Shown: positions 36,161 through 45,744, counted from the first letter of the stretch. The stretch is DNA of 64,000 nucleotides from Chloroflexia bacterium SDU3-3 (GCA_009268125.1 WBOU01000003.1:372001-436000); one strand, 5' to 3'. Program-made: numbers and translations. Notes: generated by a model from the letters alone, not told the origin.

Positions 36161-37087
36161 ATGGCATCACATACTCGTATTCTCGACAATTTGCAACAAG
36201 TTGGCACCAAACGGATTAATGTTGGCATGTCCGAGCGCAAGCTTTCGGCGCTTGCCGGTGGGCTAGTAGCAATCTACGGCCTAACCCGGCGCAATCCTGC
36301 TGGTCTTGTGCTCGCACTGCTAGGCGGCGCGGTGGCCTACCGTGGCCTCAGCGGCAGCTGCGCGGTCTACTCGGCGCTGGGCATCGACACCACCGACGAG
36401 GGCGGCCAGAAGCCACGCGTGCCGGTGCGCGAGCAGATCACCATCAACCTGCCCCCCGAGGAGATCTACCAGTTCTGGCGCAACTTCGAGAATCTGCCCA
36501 AGTTTATGCGCCACCTTGAGTCGGTGAAGGTCAGCGGCGAGCGACACTCGCACTGGGCCGCCAAGGCCCCCGGCGGCACAACAGCCCAATGGGATGCCGA
36601 GATCATCGACGATGTGGAGAACGAGTGCATCTCCTGGCGCTCGCTACCCGGCGCACAGGTGGAAAATAGCGGCGAGGTGCGATTCCGGCCCGCCCCCGAA
36701 GGCCGCGGCACCGAGCTAGAGGTGCGCATGTCCTACCAGCCGCCCGCTGGCCCAGCTGGCGTGCTGCTGGCCAAGCTGTCTGGCGAGGAGCCAAGCATGC
36801 AGATCCACAGCGATCTGAAGCGGCTGAAGAGCCTGCTGGAGACTGGCGAGATCCCAACCGTGGAAGGCCAGCCATCCGGCCGGGCACACGGCGAGGCACA
36901 CGGCAGCACCGCCAGCGCCGATGTGGCGGCAAAACCCAACCAGCTTGGCCCACGCAACACCGTCACCAAGGCGCTTGAGGACACCTTCCCCGCCAGCGAT
37001 CCGCTCGCGGTCACCCAGACCCCCAGCGAGCAGCAGGGCATCGACGCGAATGAGCGCGAGATAGGCCTTGGCAAGAAGATCTACTAG
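36161..37087 (+). CDS. Membrane-linked SRPBCC protein with DUF2892-like N-terminus
   Basis: 308 residues in three parts. First comes an N-terminal VGMSERKLSALAGGLVAIYG with paired membrane helices (about 28-65), like DUF2892/YgaP-TM proteins. An SRPBCC domain follows (about 88-230) with INLPPEEIYQFWRNFENLPKFM. Last is a disordered hydrophilic tail with ALEDTFPASDPLAVTQ, a motif found at the end of many small stress-associated bacterial proteins. AAGGAG lies 7-10 bases before the ATG. It heads a run of three co-directional genes with the zinc dehydrogenase and an SDR. A role in a general stress or membrane-lipid response is inferred from similar operons. Confidence 0.83.
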   Translation: MASHTRILDNLQQVGTKRINVGMSERKLSALAGGLVAIYGLTRRNPAGLVLALLGGAVAYRGLSGSCAVYSALGIDTTDEGGQKPRVPVREQITINLPPEEIYQFWRNFENLPKFMRHLESVKVSGERHSHWAAKAPGGTTAQWDAEIIDDVENECISWRSLPGAQVENSGEVRFRPAPEGRGTELEVRMSYQPPAGPAGVLLAKLSGEEPSMQIHSDLKRLKSLLETGEIPTVEGQPSGRAHGEAHGSTASADVAAKPNQLGPRNTVTKALEDTFPASDPLAVTQTPSEQQGIDANEREIGLGKKIY

Positions 37088-37135
37088 GTGCGCCTCTCGC
37101 CAGAAACGCGAGCAGCCGTAGCAAAGGAGCAAAGG

Positions 37136-38317
37136 ATGAAAGCGCTGGTCTGGAACGGAGCCAAGAATGTGGCGGTTGAGCAGGTACCCGACCCGGCCCT
37201 GCTCAACCGGCGCGACGCAATCATCAAGATCACATCGACCGCGATCTGCGGCTCGGATCTGCATATCTACGATGGCTACATCCCCGGCATGCAGAAGGGT
37301 GATATTTTGGGCCACGAGTTCATGGGCGAGGTGGTGGATGTGGCCCCGGGCGTCACCAACCTGCGCCCCGGCGACCGCGTGGTGGTGCCGTTCACCATCT
37401 CGTGCGGCAGCTGCTTCTTCTGCAGCCACGACCTCTGGTCGCTCTGCGACAACAGCAACCCCAACGCGCCTGCCGCCGAGGCACTGTGGGGGCACTCTCC
37501 CGCCGGGCTGTTTGGCTACTCGCACCTGCTGGGCGGCTACGCGGGCGGCCAGGCCGAGTACGCCCGCGTGCCCTTTGCAGATGTCGGCCCGTTCAAGATC
37601 CCCGAGGGCTTCAGCGACGAGCAGGTGCTGTTCCTGACCGACATCTTCCCCACCGGCTACATGGCCGCCGAGAACTGCGATATCAAGCCGGGCGACACCG
37701 TGGCCATATGGGGCTGCGGGCCAGTCGGGCAGTTCGCCATCCGCAGCGCCTTCCTGCTCGGGGCCGAGCGCGTGATCGCGATCGACCGCTTCCCCGAGCG
37801 CCTAGAGCTGGCGCGGCAGGCCGGGGCCGAGATCATCAACTACGAGGAGTCGCGCCAGGTGCTGGAGGTGCTGAAGGAGCTGACTGGCGGGCGTGGGCCG
37901 GACTCGTGCATCGACGCGGTGGGCATGGAGGCCCACGGGTTTGGGCCGCAGTTCTGGTATGACCGCACCAAGCAGGCCGTGCGCGCCGAGACCGAGCGCC
38001 CGCTGGTGCTGCGCGAGGCCATCCAGGCCTGCCGCAAGGGCGGCACGGTATCGGTCCCCGGCGTCTACGGCGGCCTGGGCGACAAGATCCCGCTGGGCGC
38101 ATTTGTCAACAAGGCCCTGACCCTGCGCTCCGGCCAGACCCATGTGCAGCGCTACCTGCGCCCCCTGCTCGACCTGATCGAGCAAGGCAAGATCGACCCT
38201 TCCTTTATTGTGACCCACCAGGTGCCGCTTGAGCAGGCCCCCGAGGCATACGAGCTGTTTAAGAAAAAGCAGGATGGCTGCATCAAAGTTGTGCTGAAGC
38301 CCGGCATGGCGGCCTAG
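37136..38317 (+). CDS. Zinc-dependent alcohol dehydrogenase
   Basis: 393 residues of the medium-chain dehydrogenase family, close to the glutathione-independent formaldehyde dehydrogenase-like group. The catalytic zinc site has Cys38 (CGSDLH), then His60-Glu61 (GHEFMGE). The structural zinc cysteines are at 90, 93, 96 and 104 (CGSCFFC and the following C). The Rossmann motif is [10 protein letters not shown]. The frame opens 16 codons upstream, but MKALVWNG at 37136 follows AAGGAGCAAAGG and is the family's canonical start. It uses NAD(P) to oxidise an alcohol or aldehyde; the substrate is unknown. Confidence 0.93.
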   Translation: MKALVWNGAKNVAVEQVPDPALLNRRDAIIKITSTAICGSDLHIYDGYIPGMQKGDILGHEFMGEVVDVAPGVTNLRPGDRVVVPFTISCGSCFFCSHDLWSLCDNSNPNAPAAEALWGHSPAGLFGYSHLLGGYAGGQAEYARVPFADVGPFKIPEGFSDEQVLFLTDIFPTGYMAAENCDIKPGDTVAIWGCGPVGQFAIRSAFLLGAERVIAIDRFPERLELARQAGAEIINYEESRQVLEVLKELTGGRGPDSCIDAVGMEAHGFGPQFWYDRTKQAVRAETERPLVLREAIQACRKGGTVSVPGVYGGLGDKIPLGAFVNKALTLRSGQTHVQRYLRPLLDLIEQGKIDPSFIVTHQVPLEQAPEAYELFKKKQDGCIKVVLKPGMAA

Positions 38318-38363
38318 CGAATCAGCGCACCCCAAAGCGGAGAGCGCATATAAGGAGGCAAGC

Positions 38364-39413
38364 ATGAACCAGCAGACACAGCGCGCACTTGTGCTGGCCG
38401 GGCTGGGCGCAGGCGTGGCCCTGGCCCTGCGGCGCTCGCAGCAGCGCTACGAGCTTGAGGGCAAGGTAGCGCTGATCACGGGCGGCTCGCGCGGGCTGGG
38501 GCTGGTGCTGGCGCGCCAGCTGGTGTCCCAGGGCGCACGTGTGGCCATCGTGGCGCGCGACGGGGTGGAGCTGGCCCAGGCCGAGGCCGACCTGCGCGCG
38601 CGCGGCGGCGATGTGCTGGCCTTCCCCTGCGATGTGCGCAGCCACGAGGCCGCCACGCTCGGCGTGCAGCGCGTCGTGGCCCACTTTGGGCGGCTCGATA
38701 TCCTGATCAACAACGCGGGCGTGATCGGCGTGGGGCCGCTTGAGCATCTCACGCTCGAAGATTTTGACACCGCCATCCAGACCCACATCTACGGCCCGCT
38801 GCATATGATGCTGGCCGCCATCCCGCATATGCGCCAGCAGGGCCAGGGGCGCATCGCCAACATCGCATCGGTCGGCGGGCGAGTGGCGGTTCCGCATCTC
38901 ATCCCCTACACGGCCAGCAAGTTTGGCCTGGTGGGCCTCTCCGACGGCATGCGCGCCGAGCTTGCGAAGGATAACATCAAGGTCTCGACCATCTGCCCCG
39001 GCCTTATGCGCGCTGGCTCGCACGTGAACGCGCAGGTGAAGGGCAACCACCAGGCCGAGTACGCGTGGTTCTCGGTGATCGATGCGCTGCCCTTCACCTC
39101 GGTGGCGGTCGAGCACGCGGCCGCCCAGATCATCCGAGCGGTGCGCCACGGCTCGCCGCACCTCACCATCTCGCCCCAGGCCAAGCTGCTTGGCGCACTG
39201 GGCGGAGTCGCCCCCAACCTTCTGGCCCAGGCTATGAACATCGTTGGGCAGGCGCTCCCAGGGTACGCGGGCCCCGAGGGCGATGTGCAGAAGACCGGCC
39301 GCGAGAGCGAATCGCCGATCGCACCATCGGTGCTCACATCGCTTAACGACCGGGCTGCAGAGCGCAATAATCAGCATGGTAAGCTGAGCCTTGGCAATTC
39401 CGCAGAAGCCTGA
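38364..39413 (+). CDS. Membrane-anchored short-chain dehydrogenase
   Basis: 349 residues. A short hydrophobic N-terminus (about 8-23) probably anchors it. It is followed by an SDR domain with TGGSRGLG, NNAGVIGVG and the catalytic YTASKFG. A C-terminal extension of about 100 residues after PGLMRAGSHVNAQVKG contains the LLGALGGVAPNLLAQAMNIV segment seen in similar enzymes. It follows the zinc dehydrogenase by 46 bases with AAGGAGG before the ATG, so the three genes 36161-39413 form one unit. The substrate is unknown. Confidence 0.9.
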   Translation: MNQQTQRALVLAGLGAGVALALRRSQQRYELEGKVALITGGSRGLGLVLARQLVSQGARVAIVARDGVELAQAEADLRARGGDVLAFPCDVRSHEAATLGVQRVVAHFGRLDILINNAGVIGVGPLEHLTLEDFDTAIQTHIYGPLHMMLAAIPHMRQQGQGRIANIASVGGRVAVPHLIPYTASKFGLVGLSDGMRAELAKDNIKVSTICPGLMRAGSHVNAQVKGNHQAEYAWFSVIDALPFTSVAVEHAAAQIIRAVRHGSPHLTISPQAKLLGALGGVAPNLLAQAMNIVGQALPGYAGPEGDVQKTGRESESPIAPSVLTSLNDRAAERNNQHGKLSLGNSAEA

Positions 39414-39549
39414 AACCTTTCGGCCGATGCATCGTAGAGTATGGTGCATATCCACCAGAGCACATAGAGTCAGGTCGAAGCAATCATCATGCCCTATGAG
39501 GAAAAGAGAAAAGGATCCGGCGTAAGGCGGATAAATAGCGCAAAAGATA

Positions 39550-39558
39550 TGCTATAAT
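39550..39558 (+). promoter_or_regulatory. Extended -10 promoter of the secreted repeat protein gene
   Basis: TGCTATAAT, a perfect extended -10, in the 303-base gap 39414-39716. It would give a leader of about 150 bases. No -35 is evident, and the rest of the gap holds no other feature I can support. Confidence 0.6.
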
Positions 39559-39716
39559 CGCCAAGCGTTAGAAACCTTCTCTTAGCACCAGGCTTTCCGC
39601 GTAGTTTACTTGCATTTTTCGCTGGTCTCAGCCACAGTAGACCGCAGCTTTGCTGTGCCTATCGTGTGCTGGTGACCATATGTGTGCCTTTTGTCTTACT
39701 AGTATGGAGATGTGAC

Positions 39717-41057
39717 ATGTTCGCACTCTGGAAGCGCCAGATCCTGAGCGCCACCGTCGTGGTCGCCACTGGCCTTGCCATCCTGCCTACGGCTCCGGCC
39801 CAGGCACAGACCGCACAGCGCTGCTTCAGCGAGACCGGCTTCTGCATCGAGGGCCGCATCCGCGAGTTCTGGGAGCAGAACGGTGGGCTGCCCGTGTTTG
39901 GCCTCCCAATCGGCCCGCAGCAGGCCGAGACGATCGAGGGTAAGTCGCTGCAGGTGCAGCGCTTCGAGCGCAACCGGCTGGAGCTGCACCCCGAGAACGG
40001 ACGCCCCTACGATGTGCTGCTCGGTCGCCTGGGCGCAGATCGCCTGGCCCAGCAGGGCCGCGACTGGCAGGCCGAGTTCGCCAAGTCGAGCGCGGCCCCC
40101 GGCTGCCGCTTCTTCGCCGAGACCGGACACAACGTGTGCGGCGAGATCCTGACGGCCTGGCGCGCCAGCGGCCTTGAGATGGATGGCAAGGGTGGCAAGA
40201 CCGAGGCCGAGAACCTCGCGCTGTTCGGGCTGCCCCTGAGCGACCTGCACACCGAGACCATGGCCGACGGCCAGCAGCGCCAGGTGCAGTGGTTCGAGCG
40301 CGGTCGCTTCGAGCTGCACCCCGAGAACGCGGCCCCCTACAACGTGCAGCTCGGCCTGCTCGGCAACGAGATCCGCGATGGCGGCAGCGCGGCTGCGCAG
40401 CCGACCGCGCCGACCGCCGACCCCTGCGCCGACGTGCACGACCCGGTCAACGGTCGCATCCGCCCGGCCAAGTGCGTCACCAAGGGCACCCAGATCGAGA
40501 TCGACGTGTATGGCTTCCAGCCAAACGAGCAGATCGGCTACTGGATCAACGCCCCCGGTGATGTGATGATCGGCACTGAGCAGACCGTGAGCATCGGACC
40601 GAGCGGCGGCGTCAATGGCCTGCCGATCAGCACCAGCAGCCTGCCCGCTGGCCAGTACTCGATGGTGTTCCAGAGCGCCAAGACCGGCTATCAGGCGATC
40701 ATCTACTTCAAGGTGCTGGCCGAGGGCAACGCAGCTCCTGCCCCCACCACCGCCCCGCAGACAGGCGTGCCCGCCTCGCAGGATGCCGCCGTCAGGCCGG
40801 TGAGCGGCCCGCAGGGCACCACCTTTGTCACCGTGGGCACGGGCTTCAAGCCTGGCGAGAACATCGGCGTATATATTACCGCGCCCGATGGCAGCGTGTT
40901 TGGCGCGCCCTTCCAGACCACCGCCGATGACTCTGGCACCTCGAACGTCGTGACCATCACGACCGACTCTTCGTGGACGCCCGGTGTCTACGCGATGTCG
41001 TTTGAGGGCGTGAAGTCGCACCACAAGGCGATCGCCTACTTCGAGGTCACCAAGTAG
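39717..41057 (+). CDS. Secreted protein with FERNRFELHPEN-type repeats and Ig-like domains
   Basis: 446 residues from the ATG at 39717 (GGAGA upstream). A signal peptide (1-31, ending APAQAQ) is followed by two copies of a roughly 95-residue unit: CFSETGFCIEGRIREFWEQ to VQRFERNRLELHPENG and its second version with VQWFERGRFELHPENA. I know this unit mainly from exported Chloroflexi proteins, where it often sits beside peptidase or Ig-like domains. Two Ig-like domains follow (about 235-345 and 365-446), separated by a Pro/Thr-rich linker, with paired YWINAPGD and VYITAPDG strands. The function is unknown; a cell-surface or matrix role is likely. Confidence 0.82.
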   Translation: MFALWKRQILSATVVVATGLAILPTAPAQAQTAQRCFSETGFCIEGRIREFWEQNGGLPVFGLPIGPQQAETIEGKSLQVQRFERNRLELHPENGRPYDVLLGRLGADRLAQQGRDWQAEFAKSSAAPGCRFFAETGHNVCGEILTAWRASGLEMDGKGGKTEAENLALFGLPLSDLHTETMADGQQRQVQWFERGRFELHPENAAPYNVQLGLLGNEIRDGGSAAAQPTAPTADPCADVHDPVNGRIRPAKCVTKGTQIEIDVYGFQPNEQIGYWINAPGDVMIGTEQTVSIGPSGGVNGLPISTSSLPAGQYSMVFQSAKTGYQAIIYFKVLAEGNAAPAPTTAPQTGVPASQDAAVRPVSGPQGTTFVTVGTGFKPGENIGVYITAPDGSVFGAPFQTTADDSGTSNVVTITTDSSWTPGVYAMSFEGVKSHHKAIAYFEVTK

Positions 41058-41076
41058 CATCGCCTCGTATCCTAAC

Positions 41077-41113
41077 AACAGCGCGGAGCACTTCAGAAGT
41101 GCTCCGCGCTGTT
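41077..41113 (+). terminator. Hairpin terminator
   Basis: AACAGCGCGGAGCACTT, a 3-base loop, and its complement ending GCTGTT: a perfect 17-base stem 19 bases after the stop codon. Confidence 0.85.
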
Positions 41114-41134
41114 TGCATATGAACTCATTTTTAT

Positions 41135-41163
41135 TTGACACCCCAAAGGCTTTGGACTAGTAT
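41135..41163 (+). promoter_or_regulatory. Sigma-70 promoter of the solute-binding protein gene
   Basis: TTGACA (41135-41140), 17 bases, TAGTAT (41158-41163). A transcript would carry a leader of about 285 bases before 41456. No riboswitch could be recognised in it. Confidence 0.7.
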
Positions 41164-41455
41164 TAAAAGGTGATCGCAACATACCCGTACATCATCGCTA
41201 GGCGAGAACCAAAATCTATGGCTACACCCTGCACTTCCAGCCCTCCCCCGCACAAAAACCACCGTCGATCATCATCGATCGCGCTATAGGGGGCAGCTCA
41301 TGCCCTGCCTAGCAAGCTCGGCCTACATCGTGTCACCAAGGGCATAAACGGCATGCGTACTCCTAACAACATCGCGTGTCCTGCTCACCCAGCTATCGCA
41401 ACATCCCGCCACAGCAAACGCGCTCTGTGTCCCGCGTTCCCCTAAGGAGGTTTCT

Positions 41456-43459
41456 ATGCGCATGTCTTATCGGTGGAGCAGCGTGCTGCTCGCCGCCGCT
41501 CTTCTGTCTTCATGTAGCCCAGCGGCCCAGGTGCCCGCCAACCCTGCGACCACCGGCGTCGCTACCGTCGAGGCGACCCAGGCATCCGAGCCGCTTGCCA
41601 TCCCAGCAAACTTTGCCGAAGCGCCAAGCCTATCGAAGCTGAGCCAGGCTGGCTCGCTGCCAGCAGTGGCCCAGCGCATCCCAGGGTCGCCCGTGGTGGT
41701 GCGGCCTAGCAACGAGGTCGGCAGCTACGGTGGAACGCTGCGCTTCGGCTTTGTGGGCCGTACACCCAGCTGGGGCGCGCTCTGGTTCATCGACGGCTGG
41801 GAGAATATGGTCAGCTGGAAATCCGATCTGTCGGGCGTGCAGCCCAATATCGTTGAGAGCTGGGAGTCCAGCGCCGATACGCGCGAGTACACCTTTAAGC
41901 TCCGCAAAGGCATGAAGTGGTCGGATGGCCAGCCTTTTACCGCCGACGACATTCTGTTCTACATCGACGATATCCTGTTTAACCCCGAGATCACAACCAA
42001 TGGGCCGATCGCCGACTGGCTGCCGCAAGAAGATGCCGACCAGTTCAAAGCGGTGAAGATCGATGACTACACGGTCAAGTTTGTCTTCCCGCATTCCTAC
42101 GGCACCTTCCTCTACAATCTCGCATCGTTCTCGGGCCGCCAGATCCCGTTCTACCCCAAGCACTACCTGCAGCAGTTCCATAAGAAGTATAACCCTAACG
42201 TCGATGAGCTAGTCGCCGCAGCAGGCAAGGAAAATTGGGTCGAGCTTTTCAACCAGAAGGCCTCCAACGACGTGATTTGGGACGACCCCGAGCGGCCCTC
42301 ACTCTTCGCGTGGCTTGTGACCGAGCCGCTAGGCGATAGCAACCAGATCTCGCTTACCCGCAACCCCTACTACTGGAAGGTGGATACGCAGGGCAACCAG
42401 CTGCCCTATATCGACGAACTGCTGGGATTTTCCTACCAGGATGACGAGAACCGCACGTTTGCCATGAGCAACGGCGACCTGGATATGATCAAAGACCCAG
42501 GCGCATCCAACATGCTCACCTATATCTCGGCCATGGATGTGGACAAGCCCATCCGGGTCTATACCAACCACTCTGATGGCGCAAACACGCTCTCTATCCA
42601 GTTCAATCAGACGATCTCCGACACGGTGAAGGCGTTCATCTTTGCCGACAAGAACTTCCGTGTCGGTATGTCGTATGCCATCAACCGCCAGCAGATCATC
42701 GATCTGGCCTACTTTGGGCAGGGTGACCCGGCCCAGGTAGGTCCGCTTGAAAACTCTCCGCTTTATGTCGAAAAGCTGGCCAAGCAGTATATCGAATATG
42801 ATGTCGCGCAGGCCAACCTGTACCTCGACAAGGTGATGCCGAAGAAAGATGCCGATGGCTACCGGCTCGGTCTAAACGGCAAGCGCTTCACCTTTGACCT
42901 ATTTGTGCGCAACGATCTGAGCTACGGCAGCGGCTGGGTGCAGATCGCCGAAATGCTGATCGACGACTGGGCCAACGTTGGCGTCGATGTCAAGCTGCGC
43001 TCGATCCCCGAGGCCGAGTTCAATACCCTTGTCGATCAGAACGTCGTCGAAGGCGTGCTCGGCAGCGGCGAGGGCGGCGCGGGCATCTCGGCTATGCTCG
43101 ACCCCCGCAATGTGGTGCCGATGGAATACAACGGCTATTTCGGCAACGGATGGTCGGCATGGCGCCTCAAGAGCGCCAGCCGCGTGCAGGTCATCCCCCC
43201 GGCCCATGTGCTTGCCATGCGCGGCGAATACGACGCGGTGATCGCGCTGCCCGATCAGGAGCAGCAGGTCGAAGCCATGAAAAAGCTCCTTGAGAAGTCT
43301 GCCGAGGATTTCTGGGTGATCGGCATCGCCCGCCCATCAGCAAGCTACGATGTCTTCAGCACACGGGTCGGAAACATCCCTAACGAGTGGACAACGGGCT
43401 GGCTCTACGGCGTGCAGAAGATCATTCTCCCCGAGCAATGGTACATTAAGGCACAGTAG
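41456..43459 (+). CDS. Family 5 extracellular solute-binding lipoprotein
   Basis: 667 residues. A lipoprotein signal peptide ends in LSSC (cysteine near residue 20), so the mature protein is membrane-tethered. It belongs to the SBP_bac_5 group that binds peptides, nickel or sugars for ABC importers. Supporting segments are YTFKLRKGMKWSDGQPFTADDILF, VRVGMSYAINRQQIID-like FRVGMSYAINRQQIID, and the QIAEMLIDDWANVGVDVKLR region near the C-terminus. AAGGAGG precedes the ATG. The length is at the long end for the family. No permease or ATPase genes follow, so it is an orphan binding protein here. Confidence 0.9.
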   Translation: MRMSYRWSSVLLAAALLSSCSPAAQVPANPATTGVATVEATQASEPLAIPANFAEAPSLSKLSQAGSLPAVAQRIPGSPVVVRPSNEVGSYGGTLRFGFVGRTPSWGALWFIDGWENMVSWKSDLSGVQPNIVESWESSADTREYTFKLRKGMKWSDGQPFTADDILFYIDDILFNPEITTNGPIADWLPQEDADQFKAVKIDDYTVKFVFPHSYGTFLYNLASFSGRQIPFYPKHYLQQFHKKYNPNVDELVAAAGKENWVELFNQKASNDVIWDDPERPSLFAWLVTEPLGDSNQISLTRNPYYWKVDTQGNQLPYIDELLGFSYQDDENRTFAMSNGDLDMIKDPGASNMLTYISAMDVDKPIRVYTNHSDGANTLSIQFNQTISDTVKAFIFADKNFRVGMSYAINRQQIIDLAYFGQGDPAQVGPLENSPLYVEKLAKQYIEYDVAQANLYLDKVMPKKDADGYRLGLNGKRFTFDLFVRNDLSYGSGWVQIAEMLIDDWANVGVDVKLRSIPEAEFNTLVDQNVVEGVLGSGEGGAGISAMLDPRNVVPMEYNGYFGNGWSAWRLKSASRVQVIPPAHVLAMRGEYDAVIALPDQEQQVEAMKKLLEKSAEDFWVIGIARPSASYDVFSTRVGNIPNEWTTGWLYGVQKIILPEQWYIKAQ

Positions 43460-43476
43460 CGCACCCGCACCAATGT

Positions 43477-43528
43477 TGGCAGAGGAACGGGGTTGAGGGC
43501 AGTTGCCCTCAACCCCGTTCCTCTGCCA
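43477..43528. terminator. Perfect 25-bp inverted repeat
   Basis: TGGCAGAGGAACGGGGTTGA continues to a 25-base arm, a 2-base loop GT, and an exact complementary arm. It lies 17 bases after the binding-protein stop. There is no T-tract. It is probably a terminator; the remaining gap to 43726 shows nothing recognisable. Confidence 0.65.
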
Positions 43529-43726
43529 GCACACCAAAACCTTACGGTGCCCAAATGGTTCGTGGCATCAAGTATTCTTACCGCGTTGGGTCCCCGATCT
43601 GGATGTGCCACGTTCGCACACCGCAAAGCCCCAGCACAGCCATCATGCTCTCCCCGCAACCCCGCATGTTCAGGAAGTAGCAGCCGTGGGGTGTGGGCGG
43701 CTGGCAGCCGCCCACACCTCGCGGTG

Positions 43727-45070
43727 TTAGGCTCCAAGCTCCGCTAGCACCTCGCCCACCGCCGCATCAAAGCCTGCCAGTGTCTCCTCGCGATCACGCT
43801 GTGTATGCGCCGCCGACAAAAAACCGCTTGACCCACGCATCAGATCCACGCCATGGTTTACCAGTGCCATACGTAGCAGGCCAATTGCCTGCGGGCTGCC
43901 GCCGCGCTTCAGCTCGGCCAGCGGCAGCGCAGGGTCGAGCGCGCCGGGGGTAAAGGGGATGCTCGCCCCGGCCAGCACATGGAAGATCGAGCCATCGCCA
44001 TACACGGCCCAGCCCGCACACCCGCGTCGCCGCAGCACCTCGTTCATGCCAGCCACCAGCGCCACGCCCGACTCCTGCGCTGCCTGCAGGGCCGCACCAT
44101 CGGCCACATGCTGCAGGGTGGCCACGCCCGCCGCCGCCGAGAGCGGGTTGGCGTTGAAGGTACCATTGTGGCGCACCTTCTGCTCGCGATTCCAAGCCGC
44201 ATCGCCAAAGCTGAGCAAGCGCATCACATCGGCGCGCCCGCCCAGCGCACCGCCCGGCAGGCCGCCAGCCAGCACCTTGGCCAGCGTGGTGATATCGGGG
44301 GCAACGCCTGCGCGGGCTTGCTCGCCGCCAGGGCTGACCCGAAAACCTGTCACAACCTCGTCGCAGATCAGCAGCACGCCGTAGCGCTCGGTCAGGGCGC
44401 GCAGACCGCGCAGGAAGCCCTCGGGCAGCGGCACCATGCCATAGGATGCACCGGTCGGCTCTAGGATCACGGCGGCCACGTCGGCCCGCGCGCGCAGGGT
44501 CTGCTCCACCACCGCCAGGTCGGTGGGCAGCACCACGGTGGCATCAACGACCGCCGGAAGCACGCCGGGCGGCGGGGTGGAATCAGCGGTCATGCCATGG
44601 GCCAGGCCATCGTGCCAGCCGTGGAAGTGGCCGCTGAAGCGGACAATCGCGCTGCGCCCAGTGTAGGCGCGGGCGAGCCGGATGGCCATCATGGTGGCCT
44701 CGGTGCCCGATGCGGTGAAACGCAGCACCTCGATGCTCGGAAAGAGGCCCTGCACCAACTCGGCCCAGCGCAGCGCCAGCTCGTGCTCGGCACCATAGTG
44801 CGTGCCGCGCTCGATCTGGTGCTGCACCGCCGCCACCACATCTGGGTGGCCGTGGCCCAAGATCAGCGAGCCGTGTCCGGTCCAATAGTCGATCAGCTCA
44901 TTCCCATCCACATCCCACTTCCGGCTGCCCTGGCTGCGCTCGACATACAGCCCAAAAGGGCTGGCCTGGCGCGCATCGTGCGTGAGGCCGCTGGGGAAGC
45001 GCCGCTGGGCCTGCTCGGCTAGCGCGAGTGAGCGGGCATGCCGCGATCGATAGGTGTCTAGAATGCTCAC
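43727..45070 (-). CDS. Class III aminotransferase (glutamate-1-semialdehyde aminomutase-like)
   Basis: 447 residues of the PLP-dependent class III family, closest in pattern to glutamate-1-semialdehyde 2,1-aminomutase (HemL). Seen are the N-terminal FPSGLTHDAR, the cofactor-binding SGTEATMMAIRLARAYTGR, the DEV motif at 237-239 and the PLP lysine Lys265 in TTLAKVLAGGLPGGALGG. In true HemL the lysine context is usually LGKIIGGGLPVGA. The insertion at FSGHFHGWHD is shared with HemL. It may be a HemL paralogue acting on another amino substrate. It is divergent from the GNAT gene across a 68-base gap. Confidence 0.85.
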   Translation of the reverse strand: MSILDTYRSRHARSLALAEQAQRRFPSGLTHDARQASPFGLYVERSQGSRKWDVDGNELIDYWTGHGSLILGHGHPDVVAAVQHQIERGTHYGAEHELALRWAELVQGLFPSIEVLRFTASGTEATMMAIRLARAYTGRSAIVRFSGHFHGWHDGLAHGMTADSTPPPGVLPAVVDATVVLPTDLAVVEQTLRARADVAAVILEPTGASYGMVPLPEGFLRGLRALTERYGVLLICDEVVTGFRVSPGGEQARAGVAPDITTLAKVLAGGLPGGALGGRADVMRLLSFGDAAWNREQKVRHNGTFNANPLSAAAGVATLQHVADGAALQAAQESGVALVAGMNEVLRRRGCAGWAVYGDGSIFHVLAGASIPFTPGALDPALPLAELKRGGSPQAIGLLRMALVNHGVDLMRGSSGFLSAAHTQRDREETLAGFDAAVGEVLAELGA

Positions 45071-45090
45071 GGGGTTCTCCCTCTCTCCTA

Positions 45091-45099
45091 TGCTACAAT
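45091..45099 (+). promoter_or_regulatory. Extended -10 promoter of the GNAT gene
   Basis: TGCTACAAT in the 68-base gap between divergent genes, 40 bases before the GNAT start. Confidence 0.5.
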
Positions 45100-45138
45100 C
45101 ACCGCAACCAGACCGATCGCATAGGAGTATACGCTATT

Positions 45139-45744
45139 ATGCTACAGATTCGCCTTGCCCAGATATCAGACGCAGCCGAGATTCAGGCAATCTACGCGCC
45201 GTCCGTCGAACACTCACCGATCTCATTCGAGCTGGCCGCGCCCTCGGTCGAGGAAATGGCAGCGCGGGTCACCAAAACGATCAGGCAGCACCCTTGGCTT
45301 GTCTGCACCGACGGCAGCGCCATCTGCGGCTACGCCTACGCCTCCGAGCACCGCGAGCGGAAGGCGTACCAGTGGGCCACCACTGTCTCAGTCTATATCG
45401 ACCAAACGTGGCGACGCCATCGCCTGGGCCGCGCGCTCTACACCGCACTGTTTGGGGTGCTGGCCGCGCAGGGCTACTACGCGGCATATGCGGGTATCAC
45501 GTTGCCCAACGCAGGCAGCGTAGGCCTGCACGAGGCCATGGGGTTCACGCCTATCGGGGTCTACACCCAGGTGGGGTTTAAAGCCGGGGCCTGGCACGAC
45601 GTGGGCTGGTGGCAGCGCGATATTCAGCCGCGCCAAGAGAACCCTGCCGACCCCACCCCCATCGGGCAGATCGTAGGCACCCCAGCCTGGCATGCCGCCA
45701 TCGCCGCAGGCGAGCAGATCATAGCAAAAACCCACGAGCGCTAG
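45139..45744 (+). CDS. GNAT N-acetyltransferase, phosphinothricin acetyltransferase-like
   Basis: 201 residues from the ATG at 45139 (AGGAG 11 bases upstream). It has the pattern of the Pat/Bar/YncA group, which acetylates small amines such as phosphinothricin, methionine sulfoximine or methionine sulfone. The elements are IRLAQISDAAEIQAIYAP, then GYAYASEHRERKAYQWA, the acetyl-CoA loop RRHRLGRALYTAL (Q/RxxGxG/A form), and LPNAGSVGLHEAMGFTPIGVY near the C-terminal side. The extra tail of about 25 residues is not conserved. Divergent from the aminotransferase and convergent with the injection-system operon. Confidence 0.9.
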   Translation: MLQIRLAQISDAAEIQAIYAPSVEHSPISFELAAPSVEEMAARVTKTIRQHPWLVCTDGSAICGYAYASEHRERKAYQWATTVSVYIDQTWRRHRLGRALYTALFGVLAAQGYYAAYAGITLPNAGSVGLHEAMGFTPIGVYTQVGFKAGAWHDVGWWQRDIQPRQENPADPTPIGQIVGTPAWHAAIAAGEQIIAKTHER

